From NCBI RefSeq assembly GCF_964275005.1, contig NC_092686.1:12273032-12337031 (forward strand): DNA of 64,000 nt, read 5' to 3'. Shown in pieces: positions 39,101 to 48,355 of this stretch. Numbering within the stretch: position 1 is the first letter of the stretch; the number at the start of each line of letters is the position of its first letter. The notes beneath the pieces were generated by a model. It saw only the letters and a program-made list of their open reading frames with translations, had not been told where the DNA came from and made no database searches. Made by a program: the position numbers and the translations under genes. The stretch is from Diadema setosum (Eukaryota > Echinodermata > Echinoidea > Diadematoida > Diadematidae).

Positions 39101-42100
39101 ACCAACAAGACTTCCATAGTTACCTTATGCACACAATTCCTACTTACAGTGTACATACTCAGACCTGTGCATCTTTTGTACACTATACTGTGAATGAATT
39201 ACATTGTAAACACACAAGTGACAAACCTTGATTATATTTGGTGATTGTGTTTTTGTTTACAATTTCCTCTGTCATATGGACAAGATAAATACAGGTCAGC
39301 CACAAGGTAAACATGACAGCTCAACAGTGGATCATTTGTAATGTTATCCCATGGGTTACAAATGGCAAGCAATATCAAAGAATAGAGCACAGATACCCTT
39401 AGTGTCATCAACAGAACAAATTTTATCAGTACAGTGCTGTAAACTACGGAACTGCTAATTTTGTGCTGTGTACTGAATTGTGTATGAGAAAAATGCAATG
39501 GTCACAATAGAAACTTTCAAGCTGCAGGCAGTTGTTAGTCTCAAAGTATTTCCACTATGAAATCCATATAAATTGAAATTTGATACATTATACAACAACT
39601 GATACTTGTTTTCTGGAACACACAGATACGATTGTATTCTACACCTCCAGGTTTTGAAATGCTTTTCAAGGAAGGTTATACAATGTAAGTCTCCCCTAGC
39701 ACATCAGTTCAACTCTTCGGATGATTCAATCTGTTAACTTATTATACAATGTACATATATATTTGTTATTGCCATAGTTGCCAAGTTCAAAAAAATTTTA
39801 TGTGTGAGATTTTAATGATTCCGCATCTCGGTGTGCGCACATGTGCGTGAGCGAGGGAGCGAAGCGACTGAGAGAGGGGAGGGGGGTGTCCGCTGTCAAG
39901 ATGAGTTGTGTTGCATTGTGAAAGGAACTTAGCTAGCTTGGTAGGCAAGTTGACAAAACCAGACAGTTACACCATGGTTGCGAATGGGTAGTACACTTTA
40001 TTCAGAACAACTCTCTTGCTCAACCATGTTGCTTATGGCTATCCAGCCAGTGTGTATAATGTGTGTGTGTATGTATTGCCATAGCCTGTTACACAGTACT
40101 TTGCAGTGGCACATTATTACTCATTATGTGGAGGGCTCCACCTGGAGTCACATACATTACATTCCCCTTTGTTTGTAAAGAAACATTCTTTGTCAATAAT
40201 CAATGAAGATATATTATCTGTAACAGGAAAAACACGATCAATTCTGATATCATTTCTAAATCAATACCTGTCTTTATAAGCGCTACATGCCTACCATCTC
40301 AGTAAGTATTGTCTAGCCTTGTACCAAAACAGAACATCCGGTTATCTAAAATATCGTAACATCGATGTGGTATCGGCTGAATATCCCTGAAGAATGAAAC
40401 ACTAATGACAAACATCTGAACACTTTCATGTCAAATACTTACAACTTGAAATCCCAAGGGCTGAACACAAAAACCCTTTTTTCGGTATCTTGCCTCAAAA
40501 CCTTGCATGTAGCACACCATCCATTTGGCATCAAAATGTTTAACTGCCTTTCAAACTATCGTACTCTAGTGCCTCTAAGCATGAATCTATCAATGCTTCA
40601 ACATATTTTACACTTTATACAGGAATGAGTGACTTTCTCATTATGTCGTATCCTGAAACCAAATGAGTGGCTTTCTCATTTCTTATGTACAAATGTACGA
40701 CAACATATTGTATCGCGTAACACAAATGAGTGACTTTCTCATTTCTTGTGTATGACAACATACTGTACCATGTGGTATCGCATGACACAAATGAGTGACT
40801 TTCTCATTTCTTATGTATGACACCATATTGTATCGCATATAATACTAGTAACACAAATGAGTGACTTTCTTACGGTTTCACACAATAACATCATTGTAAC
40901 ACATGTGGTAAATTTAAACACAAATGAGTCACTTTCTCATTTCTTTGATGGACTATGATATCTATTGCCTATTATACTTGTACATAACATATAGTGTGTG
41001 TCAATGGTTCTTCAGATCGGGATTGCTTACTTGTGTTTATCCATCAACGTTTATGCTTTACAATAATACATGTAATTTAACTAGTCTCGGTACATACAGT
41101 GCCATGCACAGGCATACCTGGTAACCACTTCTATCATTAAACATATGTACAAAAGTATTGCAATATGTTATCACATACCGATCAATGATTACAATATGTG
41201 TGCGTCCTGTTAACATCACTACTGTTACACTGTAGCTTACAAGTCCAACCTGTTAGGGGCTTTGATTTGCCTGCCGTAACGGGTGGTTGTGGGTCCATTG
41301 TCATTTTGACCTGTGGTCTGTACGGGGGAGGGGTCAGAGTGAGAAGCTACAGCCTCAAATCTATCTTGTCCCCTGTTAGGCTCTATGTCGCGAATGTGTA
41401 CGCGGTTGCGGCGGAGCTCACGGCCATTTGGCGTAACCACAATGAATGAACGTGGCTCATCACATTGGCGTTTGATTTGAGCTGGTGTCCACAAACCTGT
41501 ACGCGAATCCTGTATGCGAACGAGTTGTCCAGGGACAAGCGGTCGTAGATCATGGGCTGTACGGTCAAAGTAGGCTTTCTGCTGGTGCTGTCGCTCCTGA
41601 AAACGCTGATAGGTTTGCTCTTTGTGTGTGGCATTGTTTTTTACTCTGACAGGAAGATTGCTCTGGAACTTTCGTCCACACAGAAGCTCAGCAGGAGATG
41701 GGATTTCACTGTCAATGGGGGTGGTTCTCAGACACAAAAGGGCCATGTTCACATTTTGACCGCTAGCCTTCGCCTTCTTCATGGTCTGCTTGACGGTTTG
41801 TATTGAACGCTCTACAAAACCGTTAGACTGGGGGAAATGGGGAGACGACGTCGTGTGTGTGAAGCCCCATCCATCTGCGAATGCGCTGTATGCTGCTGAC
41901 GCGAAATGCGGACCGTTGTCGCTGATCATTTTCTCAGGCACACCATGCTCTGCAAAAATCTCTTGCGTTGCGCTTATGACGTCACTACTGGAGGCGTTCA
42001 AACGTAGTTTACGCACAAACGGGAACTTGGAGTAGTAATCTGCGATGATGAGATAATCATTTCCTCCAAGGTGAAACAGATCTGTAGCAAGGATCTGCCA

Positions 42101-45100
42101 TGGACGGGTTGGAATGTCGTGGTTTACCAAGGGCTCCCTTGGCTGCGATCGCTGATTTTCCTGGCATATCTCGCAATTTCGCACGAGATCATCGATATCG
42201 CTGTTGATGTTTGCCCAGTACACGCAGTCCTTCGCTCTTAGCTTAGTTTTGGTTGCTCCTTGATGGCCTTCATGCAGCTTGGACAGCGTGTATGTGTGCA
42301 TTGCATTCGGTATTATGACACGATTTCCTTTCATGATCATGCCATCTTCGATCGCTAACTCATCGCGAAATGACCAGTATGGTCTGAGATCGGGTGGTAA
42401 TTCGCTTCGCTTTTCTGGCCACCCTGTAGTGATGACACGCTTGAGCTCTGGTAGCACGGGGTCACGCTCTGTTTCATGCTTGATGTCTGCGAGTCGCTTT
42501 GCTGAGAACTGCACAAGGTTGATTTGCACGTCGAGAGGTATGTGCTTCTTGTCCTGCGCTGGAGATCGCGATAGACCGTCTGCGATGGGGATTTGCGTGC
42601 CTGGGCGATAGCACAGCACAAAATCGTACGGCTGTAAACGCAAAAGCATACGTTGAAGACGAGGTGGAGCTGATGTGAGCGGCTTTAGGTGTATCATCTG
42701 CAGTGGCTTGTGGTCAGATTCTACCTTGAACTGCTTGCCATAGACGAATGTATGGAAACGCTCACAGCCGAATACCACGGCCAACATTTCCCTCTCGATG
42801 TTGGCATATCGCGTTTCTGCGTCGCTCAGTGCCTTCGATGCGTACGCGACAGGTTGATTGTCTTGGAGCAGCGTTGCTCCAAGCCCGCGTGATGAGGCGT
42901 CAACCTGGATGGTTGTTTCCTTGTTCGGGTCGAAGTATCGGAGGGTCGCGGATTCACAAATTTGCTCGCGTATGGTGTCGAAAGCGCGTTGGTGACCCTC
43001 GCTCCACACGAAACTGCTGTCTTGCCGGAGAAGCTCACGTAGATCAGCTGTGGTGGCCGACATCTTAGGGATGAATGGGCTCAAATATGTGGCCATGCCG
43101 AGGAACTGCTGCAGCTGCGCTTTGTCGCGTGGTGGCGCCATTTCTCTGATGGCGCTTACCTTGGCCGGATCTGGATGCATGCCCTGTTCATCGTATAACA
43201 TGCCGAAGAATGCAACCTGCCTCTGCTTGATGGCGCATTTGTTGCTGTTGAATTTGAGCCCGGATTTCTTTGCGACATCCATCAGTAGGTGCAGGTGTTT
43301 GTCGTGTGATTCTTCGGTGTCACCAAAGACCACGATGTCGTCAGCAATGCCAATTACGCCATCACACTGCTCGAGGATTTGGTCCATCCGCAGCTGGAAG
43401 ACATCCTGGCTCATTGCTAACCCAAACGGCATCCGTCGATAGCAATAGCGCCCGAATGGGGTGTTGAAGGTCGTGAGAAGGGCACTCTCCTCATCCAGGT
43501 GCACCGACCAGTAGCCATGCTTAGCGTCTAGCTTGCTGAAGACCTTCGCGCCAGACAGTTTATGGGTTATATCAGGAATTGTCGGTGTCCTGTAGTGGCA
43601 TCGCTTGATTTGCTGGTTTAACTCCTTGGGATCAAGACAGATGCGAAGTTGACCATTAGCCTTACGAGAGATTGCCAGACTACTCACCCAGTCTGTTGGC
43701 TCAGTCACGCGACGAATTACACCATTAGCCTCCATTCGGTCCAGCTCACTTTTCAGCTCGTCTTTGATGTGTATGGAACATCGGCGTGGTGCGTGCACAA
43801 CTGGGTGTGCACCATCTTTCAGCACTATGTGGTATGGATTCTGGAAGTCCCCAATGGCGTCGAACTGGTCGGGGTATGCTGCCTTGAGCTGGTCAACGGA
43901 GTTGATGGGTGCTGAACTGCGTGACGTGTTAACTGCATAATTGAGTGTCACAAGTTCCAAGTCCAGAGCTGTTTGGAGACCTATAATAGCAGGACCCGAG
44001 GTATCACAGACATAGAAGGTTGCAGTCATCCAGTCCGACTTCGAGCTCCTGCACGGCAGCTGCATAGTCCCATAGTGCTGAATGTTAGTCCCGTTGTATG
44101 CTGTGAGCGCACATTCGGATGGTGTCAGCTGGCCTGGCACTGGATTCCCATCCTTATCAATGCACTCGGGATGCATCTTCTGGTAAGACCGCAATGGAAT
44201 GACATTTGTCTGTGCCCCTGTGTCGATCTTGGCATTCATCTCTAATATGCGGCGTTGTCTATCTTGGCGCAATTCGATGTGTGCAAATGCCTCATTCGGT
44301 GACTTAGACAATGTGTCAACCGATTTCTGGACTGCATCTAGTGTGAGCCGCTCGAATGGTTCAGTCACTTCCTTTGACTTAGAGTCTGATATCGAGTGCA
44401 CATTCTGGTCACGTTGCGGGTATTGGTGACGATGGAATGTCGAACGCTGGCCATGACCGCGACCGCGTCCGCGACCTCGGTTTGGAGCACGCCCACGTTG
44501 CGATTTCGATTCATTTTGGAGTCCTGAGCGACAACATTTCTGCCAATGATTCAGCTTTCCGCACAGATTACATGTTGACTGATAAGCCGGGCACAGACTG
44601 CGAGGTTTGGAGGGATGACTGCGTCCGCAATTGCCACATTTCTGCTTATGCTGGATTGCGTGGACTGTGTGTGGGGTCTGATACACGTCTGCGAGCTGGC
44701 GCATATGTGCTTGTGAAGCTTCATGTGTTCGTGCGATGTTCAGGCATGCGTCCATGTCAAGTTTCTCGTCCTGTGCAAGTAGCTGTTTTTGCAGCTCAGC
44801 GTGCACTGTCCCAGCAATGAATTGTTCAATCACCCGGTCGGACAGCTCTCTGTCGTTTCGAAACTGGCATGTCTTGGCATGGAGCTTTAGTCGAGCCATG
44901 AAGTCATCCATCGACTCGTTCTGTTTCTGTTGTAGCTTCTGAAGGTACAAACGAGCCACCCGAAAATTGACGCTTGGTCGTACATGGGCCTCAAAACGTC
45001 TCCACACCACCTCGACGCGTTTCTTTTCATCATCAGGAAGATCCCACGAGTTGAAGATACGAATCCCTGTGGGGCCCATAAACAGAAGGACATGGTCCAC

Positions 45101-46312
45101 CTGCTTGTCCTGCTTCACGTTCTTGACAGAGAAATACAGCTCACACTGTTGTTTAAACAAGCCCAGCGAATCTGCTAGGTCTGGTTCATCCCAGCTCATT
45201 TTCGGTGACTCAGCCATCATGCCTGGTGCTGTATAGACCCACTGCTGGCTCTGCTATATCACACACTGAGAACTCCCTGTGCACTGACAGTACACTGTAA
45301 ACAATGTATACTCATGTGTCCATGTAATGCATACACTCAGTGTAGGTACCTGGTAGGTGCAAATGCCCATGCTCAGCTAGCTGACATCTCAGTAGTCTAG
45401 GGTGGGAACGACCCACTTGCTGCCACCATGTCAAGATGAGTTGTGTTGCATTGTGAAAGGAACTTAGCTAGCTTGGTAGGCAAGTTGACAAAACCAGACA
45501 GTTACACCATGGTTGCGAATGGGTAGTACACTTTATTCAGAACAACTCTCTTGCTCAACCATGTTGCTTATGGCTATCCAGCCAGTGTGTATAATGTGTG
45601 TGTGTATGTATTGCCATAGCCTGTTACACAGTACTTTGCAGTGGCACATTATTACTCATTATGTGGAGGGCTCCACCTGGAGTCACATACATTACATCCG
45701 CCCTCCCATGGTAGGGAGCGGTTTCAGTTTTTAGCTCTTAATGGTGCAAGCTGGTGCATACTTATGTATTTTTTACTTACTTTGAAAGACAAAAGGGAAT
45801 TATGCCTTCAATTGTAACTCTCACTTTAATCCTTTAACCCGTTGAGGACGGTTTGATTTTGCTACAACACGCATTTCCTATAGACACCTGCCCGAGTATA
45901 CTCGGGACTCGTCCTCAACGGGTTAAGCTATGCTCCCGATATGTGAGATCGTGAGACAGACCCTAAATGCTCGAGTCTCACTCACAATGCGTGAGACTTG
46001 GTAGCTCTGTATTGCTGTTGTTGTTCCTGTATATTAACTCCTATGCTTGTATTAAATGGCCTAGAACAAGCAACAAGGCCTCTGAATATCTCACCTAGAT
46101 TTTCCCACTTCGGCGTACAGGATCCATAAGCAAACAGGAAGTGGCGTCGATGGGGAGTCTGTCACATTAAGCGTTGTCTGCTCCGATGTCTGCGTCGTCG
46201 CAACTACCGATGTGACGTTGATGGACGCCGTAGAGGTAAAGTTCAATGGCTCCATATCTGTCCCGTTGGGGGTGGTGGGCGTGGGCACAGCAGGAATGTA
46301 CACCACTGCCAT
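24125..46312 (-). CDS. TPRA1: TPRA1-like seven-pass membrane protein (GPR175 / Tmemb_40 family)
   Basis: Nine coding exons: 46095-46312, 31305-31437, 29708-29797, 29110-29262, 28060-28173, 27312-27372, 26283-26385, 25409-25489, 24125-24356. All junctions are GT-AG with continuous frame, giving 394 residues (human about 373). Identity to human TPRA1 is plain in several blocks, for example RIRVWDLMLLVPNFLFLLF in exon 2, ELSVVIFAIGFSHLDSKSS in exon 4 and the GSLEVLHPDIHYEA block in exon 5. The N-terminus is Thr/Ser-rich and carries four N-glycosylation sequons (N16, N24, N32, N49), so it should face outside. Seven hydrophobic segments follow, then a cytoplasmic tail of about 75 acidic and Ser-rich residues. 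TPRA1 is an orphan seven-pass protein with reported links to Hedgehog signalling (recalled, not shown here). Intron 1 is 14.7 kb and holds most of the window's large mobile elements. Upstream non-coding exons were not resolved. Confidence 0.93.
24847..25268. mobile_element. TA-flanked inverted-repeat element in TPRA1 intron 8
   Basis: Ends GACCAACAAATCTGCCTCTT and GACCAATAAATCTGCCTCTT (inverted), with a second matched stretch CAGATATCTTCCATTC further in. TA dinucleotides flank both ends, suggesting a Tc1/mariner-type miniature element. Confidence 0.75.
25574..25681. repeat. Cluster of TATCCTCGAGGATA-type palindromes
   Basis: TATCCTCGAGGATA (perfect palindrome), TATCCTCAAGGATA twice and a related TATCCTCGAAGGTA lie within 108 bases, with GCTATCCTCAAGGATAGGCT repeated. 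It is in TPRA1 intron 7, just upstream of exon 8. Confidence 0.7.
26713..27270. mobile_element. Inverted-repeat element in TPRA1 intron 6
   Basis: Ends CTATTAATAGGGAACTTTCG and CTAATACTAGGCAGCTTTTG (inverted), each followed by ATTGAGGA. The 558-bp body has no coding capacity. It lies between TPRA1 exons 6 and 7. Confidence 0.7.
29863..30044. mobile_element. Pogo/Tigger-like miniature element in TPRA1 intron 2
   Basis: Ends CAGTGCACTGCCGTTATAAC and the inverse of CAGTGGACTCCTGTTATAAT, flanked by TA. CAGTG...GTTATAAC ends are typical of pogo/Tigger elements. A lone matching end is present near 10970-11001. Confidence 0.75.
31034..31118 (-). mobile_element. 85-bp TTAA element (family A) in TPRA1 intron 2
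   Basis: Flanked by TTAA; same orientation as the 45838 copy, with GATTTTGCTACAACGCACAT in the core. The central palindrome has decayed. It lies in the 1.5-kb intron between exons 2 and 3 (29798-31304). Confidence 0.7.
32568..33131. mobile_element. Long inverted-repeat element in TPRA1 intron 1
   Basis: Arms of about 200 bases: the left arm contains AATACAAAAATGGC, GATACATTTTGAAATTTCAC and CTTGACCAGTC; the right arm carries their inverse. TTAA occurs at both outer edges, but the left end seems shortened by about 27 bases. Confidence 0.65.
35335..38262. mobile_element. Non-autonomous DNA element X, copy 1, with a 2.5-kb insertion
   Basis: Ends read CAGAGATGCCAAGT at left and the inverse of CAGAGCTACCAAGTCTCACG at right, flanked by matching 6-bp sequences ATAAAT (35329-35334 and 38263-38268). 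Host segments are 35335-35585 and 38135-38262, separated by another element. CAGAG-type ends resemble hAT elements, though hAT usually makes 8-bp duplications. A second copy lies at 39773-46009. Confidence 0.7.
35586..38134. mobile_element. 2.5-kb DNA transposon with eight internal 15-bp motifs
   Basis: Inverted ends GGGAAATTCCGC and GGGCAATTCCGC, with a 4-bp direct repeat TCCT on both sides (35582-35585, 38135-38138), inserted in element X copy 1. Eight copies of GTAACGTTACTAACC, all in one orientation, lie at 35950, 36115, 36132, 36163, 37729, 37744, 37930 and 38108; the last abuts the right inverted end. No intact transposase is visible. A frame at 36771-37136 contains EGAIDGICGP, faintly like DGIGG-type motifs in some transposon proteins. 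Confidence 0.7.
38477..38849. mobile_element. TTAA element (family D), copy 1, 373 bp
   Basis: Flanked by TTAA, ends AGGGATGGTACAGT and AGGGATCGTATCG. It contains a large inner inverted repeat around GATGAAAATTGG and GGATATCTCAGCCATTTC. Related to 47596-47970. Confidence 0.75.
39894..40161 (-). repeat. Downstream (3') LTR of the Mag-like element
   Basis: Second 268-bp LTR, preceded on its left by TCCGC. The adjoining purine-rich minus-strand tract is in the right place to prime plus-strand synthesis. Confidence 0.92.
40623..40943 (-). repeat. Six spaced hairpin repeats in the 3' non-coding part of the LTR element
   Basis: AAATGAGTGACTTTCTCATTT-like units start near 40623, 40660, 40723, 40788, 40855 and 40922, spaced 37-67 bases apart. 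Each unit is an inverted repeat, AAATGAG and CTCATTT around a TGACTTT loop, embedded in a looser tandem repeat. They lie between the end of the gag-pol frame and the downstream LTR. Confidence 0.8.
41237..45220 (-). CDS. Retrotransposon Gag-Pol polyprotein
   Basis: One frame of 1327 residues belonging to the LTR element. Domain order: an N-terminal Gag-like region, two zinc-knuckle-like Cys/His clusters near residues 195-235, an aspartic protease (DTGA motif, about residue 335), reverse transcriptase (about 500-700), RNase H (about 790-900), then integrase with an HHCC zinc-binding segment, catalytic core and C-terminal domain (about 1000-1250). The order protease, RT, RNase H, integrase is that of Ty3/gypsy elements; a single fused Gag-Pol frame is typical of the Mag lineage. 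Confidence 0.93.
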   Translation of the reverse strand: MMAESPKMSWDEPDLADSLGLFKQQCELYFSVKNVKQDKQVDHVLLFMGPTGIRIFNSWDLPDDEKKRVEVVWRRFEAHVRPSVNFRVARLYLQKLQQKQNESMDDFMARLKLHAKTCQFRNDRELSDRVIEQFIAGTVHAELQKQLLAQDEKLDMDACLNIARTHEASQAHMRQLADVYQTPHTVHAIQHKQKCGNCGRSHPSKPRSLCPAYQSTCNLCGKLNHWQKCCRSGLQNESKSQRGRAPNRGRGRGRGHGQRSTFHRHQYPQRDQNVHSISDSKSKEVTEPFERLTLDAVQKSVDTLSKSPNEAFAHIELRQDRQRRILEMNAKIDTGAQTNVIPLRSYQKMHPECIDKDGNPVPGQLTPSECALTAYNGTNIQHYGTMQLPCRSSKSDWMTATFYVCDTSGPAIIGLQTALDLELVTLNYAVNTSRSSAPINSVDQLKAAYPDQFDAIGDFQNPYHIVLKDGAHPVVHAPRRCSIHIKDELKSELDRMEANGVIRRVTEPTDWVSSLAISRKANGQLRICLDPKELNQQIKRCHYRTPTIPDITHKLSGAKVFSKLDAKHGYWSVHLDEESALLTTFNTPFGRYCYRRMPFGLAMSQDVFQLRMDQILEQCDGVIGIADDIVVFGDTEESHDKHLHLLMDVAKKSGLKFNSNKCAIKQRQVAFFGMLYDEQGMHPDPAKVSAIREMAPPRDKAQLQQFLGMATYLSPFIPKMSATTADLRELLRQDSSFVWSEGHQRAFDTIREQICESATLRYFDPNKETTIQVDASSRGLGATLLQDNQPVAYASKALSDAETRYANIEREMLAVVFGCERFHTFVYGKQFKVESDHKPLQMIHLKPLTSAPPRLQRMLLRLQPYDFVLCYRPGTQIPIADGLSRSPAQDKKHIPLDVQINLVQFSAKRLADIKHETERDPVLPELKRVITTGWPEKRSELPPDLRPYWSFRDELAIEDGMIMKGNRVIIPNAMHTYTLSKLHEGHQGATKTKLRAKDCVYWANINSDIDDLVRNCEICQENQRSQPREPLVNHDIPTRPWQILATDLFHLGGNDYLIIADYYSKFPFVRKLRLNASSSDVISATQEIFAEHGVPEKMISDNGPHFASAAYSAFADGWGFTHTTSSPHFPQSNGFVERSIQTVKQTMKKAKASGQNVNMALLCLRTTPIDSEIPSPAELLCGRKFQSNLPVRVKNNATHKEQTYQRFQERQHQQKAYFDRTAHDLRPLVPGQLVRIQDSRTGLWTPAQIKRQCDEPRSFIVVTPNGRELRRNRVHIRDIEPNRGQDRFEAVASHSDPSPVQTTGQNDNGPTTTRYGRQIKAPNRLDL
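45429..45696 (-). repeat. Upstream (5') LTR of the Mag-like element
   Basis: 268-bp direct repeat, 5' relative to the gag-pol frame, followed on its right by the target duplication TCCGC. By eye identical to the copy at 39894-40161. Confidence 0.92.
45838..45922 (-). mobile_element. 85-bp TTAA element (family A), best-preserved copy
   Basis: Perfect 13-bp inverted ends CCCGTTGAGGACG between two TTAA target sites (45834-45837, 45923-45926). The core contains the palindrome GAGTATACTC. TTAA targets and CCC ends suggest a piggyBac-type miniature element. Inserted in element X copy 2. Confidence 0.8.
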
Positions 46313-46728
46313 GGAGGCAAAATGGCTTGGGTTGCTTGTATACGTCTAGATGATTGCAGTTTATATTTAAGGTATCTGTAGTTTTAAAGGCATATATGAA
46401 ATAGACAAAATAAAAGATACATACAAAATTCTCCAGGCATTCACCTAACAAACTGTTCATAAATTGAGAAAGACACTTGCTTACAAACTTATAAATATGG
46501 AATTCCATAGAAACCCAAACTAAAATGTATTTCATTCTCATTTCAATAAATTGTTTAACAGCTGGATCTCTAAATCACAATGTATTTCAGATAACAGCTA
46601 CGATTTATAATCCTGGTGTCTAGGTCTTATAACTTCGTTTGGCAGACCTCCAATTGGTGGTACTGCTTCAATTCTGCTTGAAAAATGGCATACAATGTAA
46701 TTCATATTGCAACTTGGGCATGGGGCAA

Positions 46729-47113
46729 GGTATTTGTACATATTTTTATATGATGACAATTTGTATGCATTGCACGTCCCACTTCACCTATTTTTGTTTA
46801 TTTGGTGTGATCACGTCAACTTCAATACATTTCATCACTGAAAGTTACAATACATAGCCCCCGACACAAAACACAAACTGGTCAACCCAGCACCCCCTAA
46901 ACCCTATCATGTTTAATGATAAAGGGGAAGTTATTTGTATATATTTTTATATGATGACAATTTGTATGCATTGGTATGTCCCACTTCCCCTATTTTTGTT
47001 TATTTGGCGTGATCATGTCAACTTCAATACATTTCATCACTGAAAGTTACAATACATAGCCCCGACACAAAACACAAACTGGTCAGCCTGCACCCTCCAT
47101 TCATGTTTATTGT
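46729..47113. repeat. Tandem duplication, 200-bp unit, two copies
   Basis: Both copies run through TATTTTTATATGATGACAAT, TTTTGTTTATTTGG and ACACAAACTGGTCA with few differences. Period 200 bases, in the TPRA1-MCM2 intergenic region. Confidence 0.85.
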
Positions 47114-47595
47114 TAAGGGTATTATACCAACATTTGGTGACAGGACTATACAATGCAATAGGGCCACAAAGTCCAGTCAAGAAGTCATTGTACAATCACT
47201 GTTTATGATACAGTGTACTTCTTGTCATTTGACCAACAGCTGGTAGGACATGGAACACAAGTACAGTATAACATAATCAATACAGTTTATCATTGTCCTC
47301 CTCCCCCAATACTTTGGCATTTCATTCAAATTGCACATTCAAGCAAATATTTACATTGCAACCATTGTTCATGATAATGCTGTAAAGTGAACAAGACGTC
47401 TCAAGCAGGCAATTAATTGATCTCATGGCAATGTAAAGCATGCCTATGTTACTTTATAAGGTTCTACTCTAGCACTTTTTTTCTTTTTTTTTTGCATCTC
47501 ATACTCACAGGAAAAGCCAAAACCATGACACTAATATATGCCACTTTTGAGGGTTTGTGTTATATACAAATTGTAGCCCGACCAGACGCTGTTAA

Positions 47596-47970
47596 GGGAC
47601 TGCACAGTACTGGCTGAGGTGGGGATTCATGTTTTGAACATTCCTAAGTGAGATAATGAAAAGCCTCTTATGAAATATGAAAGAGCATGTAATTTTAAGG
47701 ATTCAACATCTATTTGATGAAAATTGGTTTTCAAATGGCTGAGATATCAAAAAAGTGCTAATAATAAAAGGCGACATGCCACAACTTTATTAAGATCTTT
47801 TGTTTCACCTTGTTTTTGGATATCTCAGCCATTTCAAAACCGATTTTCATCGAATAAACTTTTGATACCCCTTAGAACTGCATGCTCTTTGACATCTCAG
47901 AGTGGTTTCTGAATATCTTGCAAAACGTTAAAAGCTAAATCCTCACCTCGACCAGAACTGTACACACCCT
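47596..47970. mobile_element. TTAA element (family D), copy 2, 375 bp
   Basis: Flanked by TTAA, with ends GGGACTGCACAGTACTGG and GGGTGTGTACAGTTCTGG inverted. It shares the inner GATGAAAATTGG / GATATCTCAGCC palindrome with copy 1. It lies between TPRA1 and MCM2. Confidence 0.78.
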
Positions 47971-48355
47971 TTAATACGCTACGCGAATACGCTACGTATG
48001 TACAGCGGCGACTGTGCTGTGTATAGTTATACAAATTGTAGACACCTCCCATTTCTGAGGAAACAGGTATCTGAATAAAAATGAAATAGCTATCAATCCT
48101 CATTCTACACAACACAGTCATAGTATCATACCATGTAATCCTATAACTGTATCCAGATGATCCATAAACACAGCTTCTCACAGTTCTAGATTCTAAAGTA
48201 TTGGTTTAGTTTGGTAGATTGGTGAAGTATCACAAACCCCAAATTATCAAAACAAACAGAGAATGCAGATTCTGTATGTGGTACTCTGGCTGAAAATCAT
48301 GACAGGTCAAAAGAAGACAAATACACAAATCTGGCAGTAATACTGTAGATTCTAT

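Larger units (their letters stand above)
39894..45696 (-). mobile_element. Ty3/gypsy LTR retrotransposon, Mag (SURL/Steamer-like) lineage, looks whole
   Basis: A 5.8-kb element with two 268-bp direct LTRs that appear identical by eye, TG...CA ends and a 5-bp target duplication TCCGC (39889-39893 and 45697-45701). Just inside the upstream LTR (right side, minus-strand reading) is a likely primer binding site beginning TGGTGGCAGCAAGTGGG, possibly for a Leu tRNA. A purine tract abuts the downstream LTR near 40162-40176. A single long gag-pol frame fills most of the interior, and there is no envelope gene. I see no breaks, and the matching LTRs imply a recent insertion. It sits in TPRA1 intron 1 in the same direction as the gene, inside an older DNA element. 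The Mag assignment rests on the single fused frame, its length near 1330 residues and the small LTRs. Confidence 0.93.
39773..46009. mobile_element. Non-autonomous DNA element X, copy 2, interrupted by an LTR element and a TTAA element
   Basis: Host segments 39773-39893 and 45697-46009 match copy 1, including the shared end (gtgagacttggtagctctg). Flanking 6-bp sequences TATTGC occur at 39767-39772 and 46010-46015. The LTR element and the 85-bp element at 45838-45922 are both insertions into it. Confidence 0.75.

Noticed and set aside
40623-40943. CRISPR-like array of spaced repeats
   Set aside because: Repeats are imperfect, the spacers are themselves related, and the array is inside a eukaryotic retrotransposon.
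41198-45236. Many plus-strand frames of 65-130 codons
   Set aside because: All are shadows of the long minus-strand retrotransposon frame.
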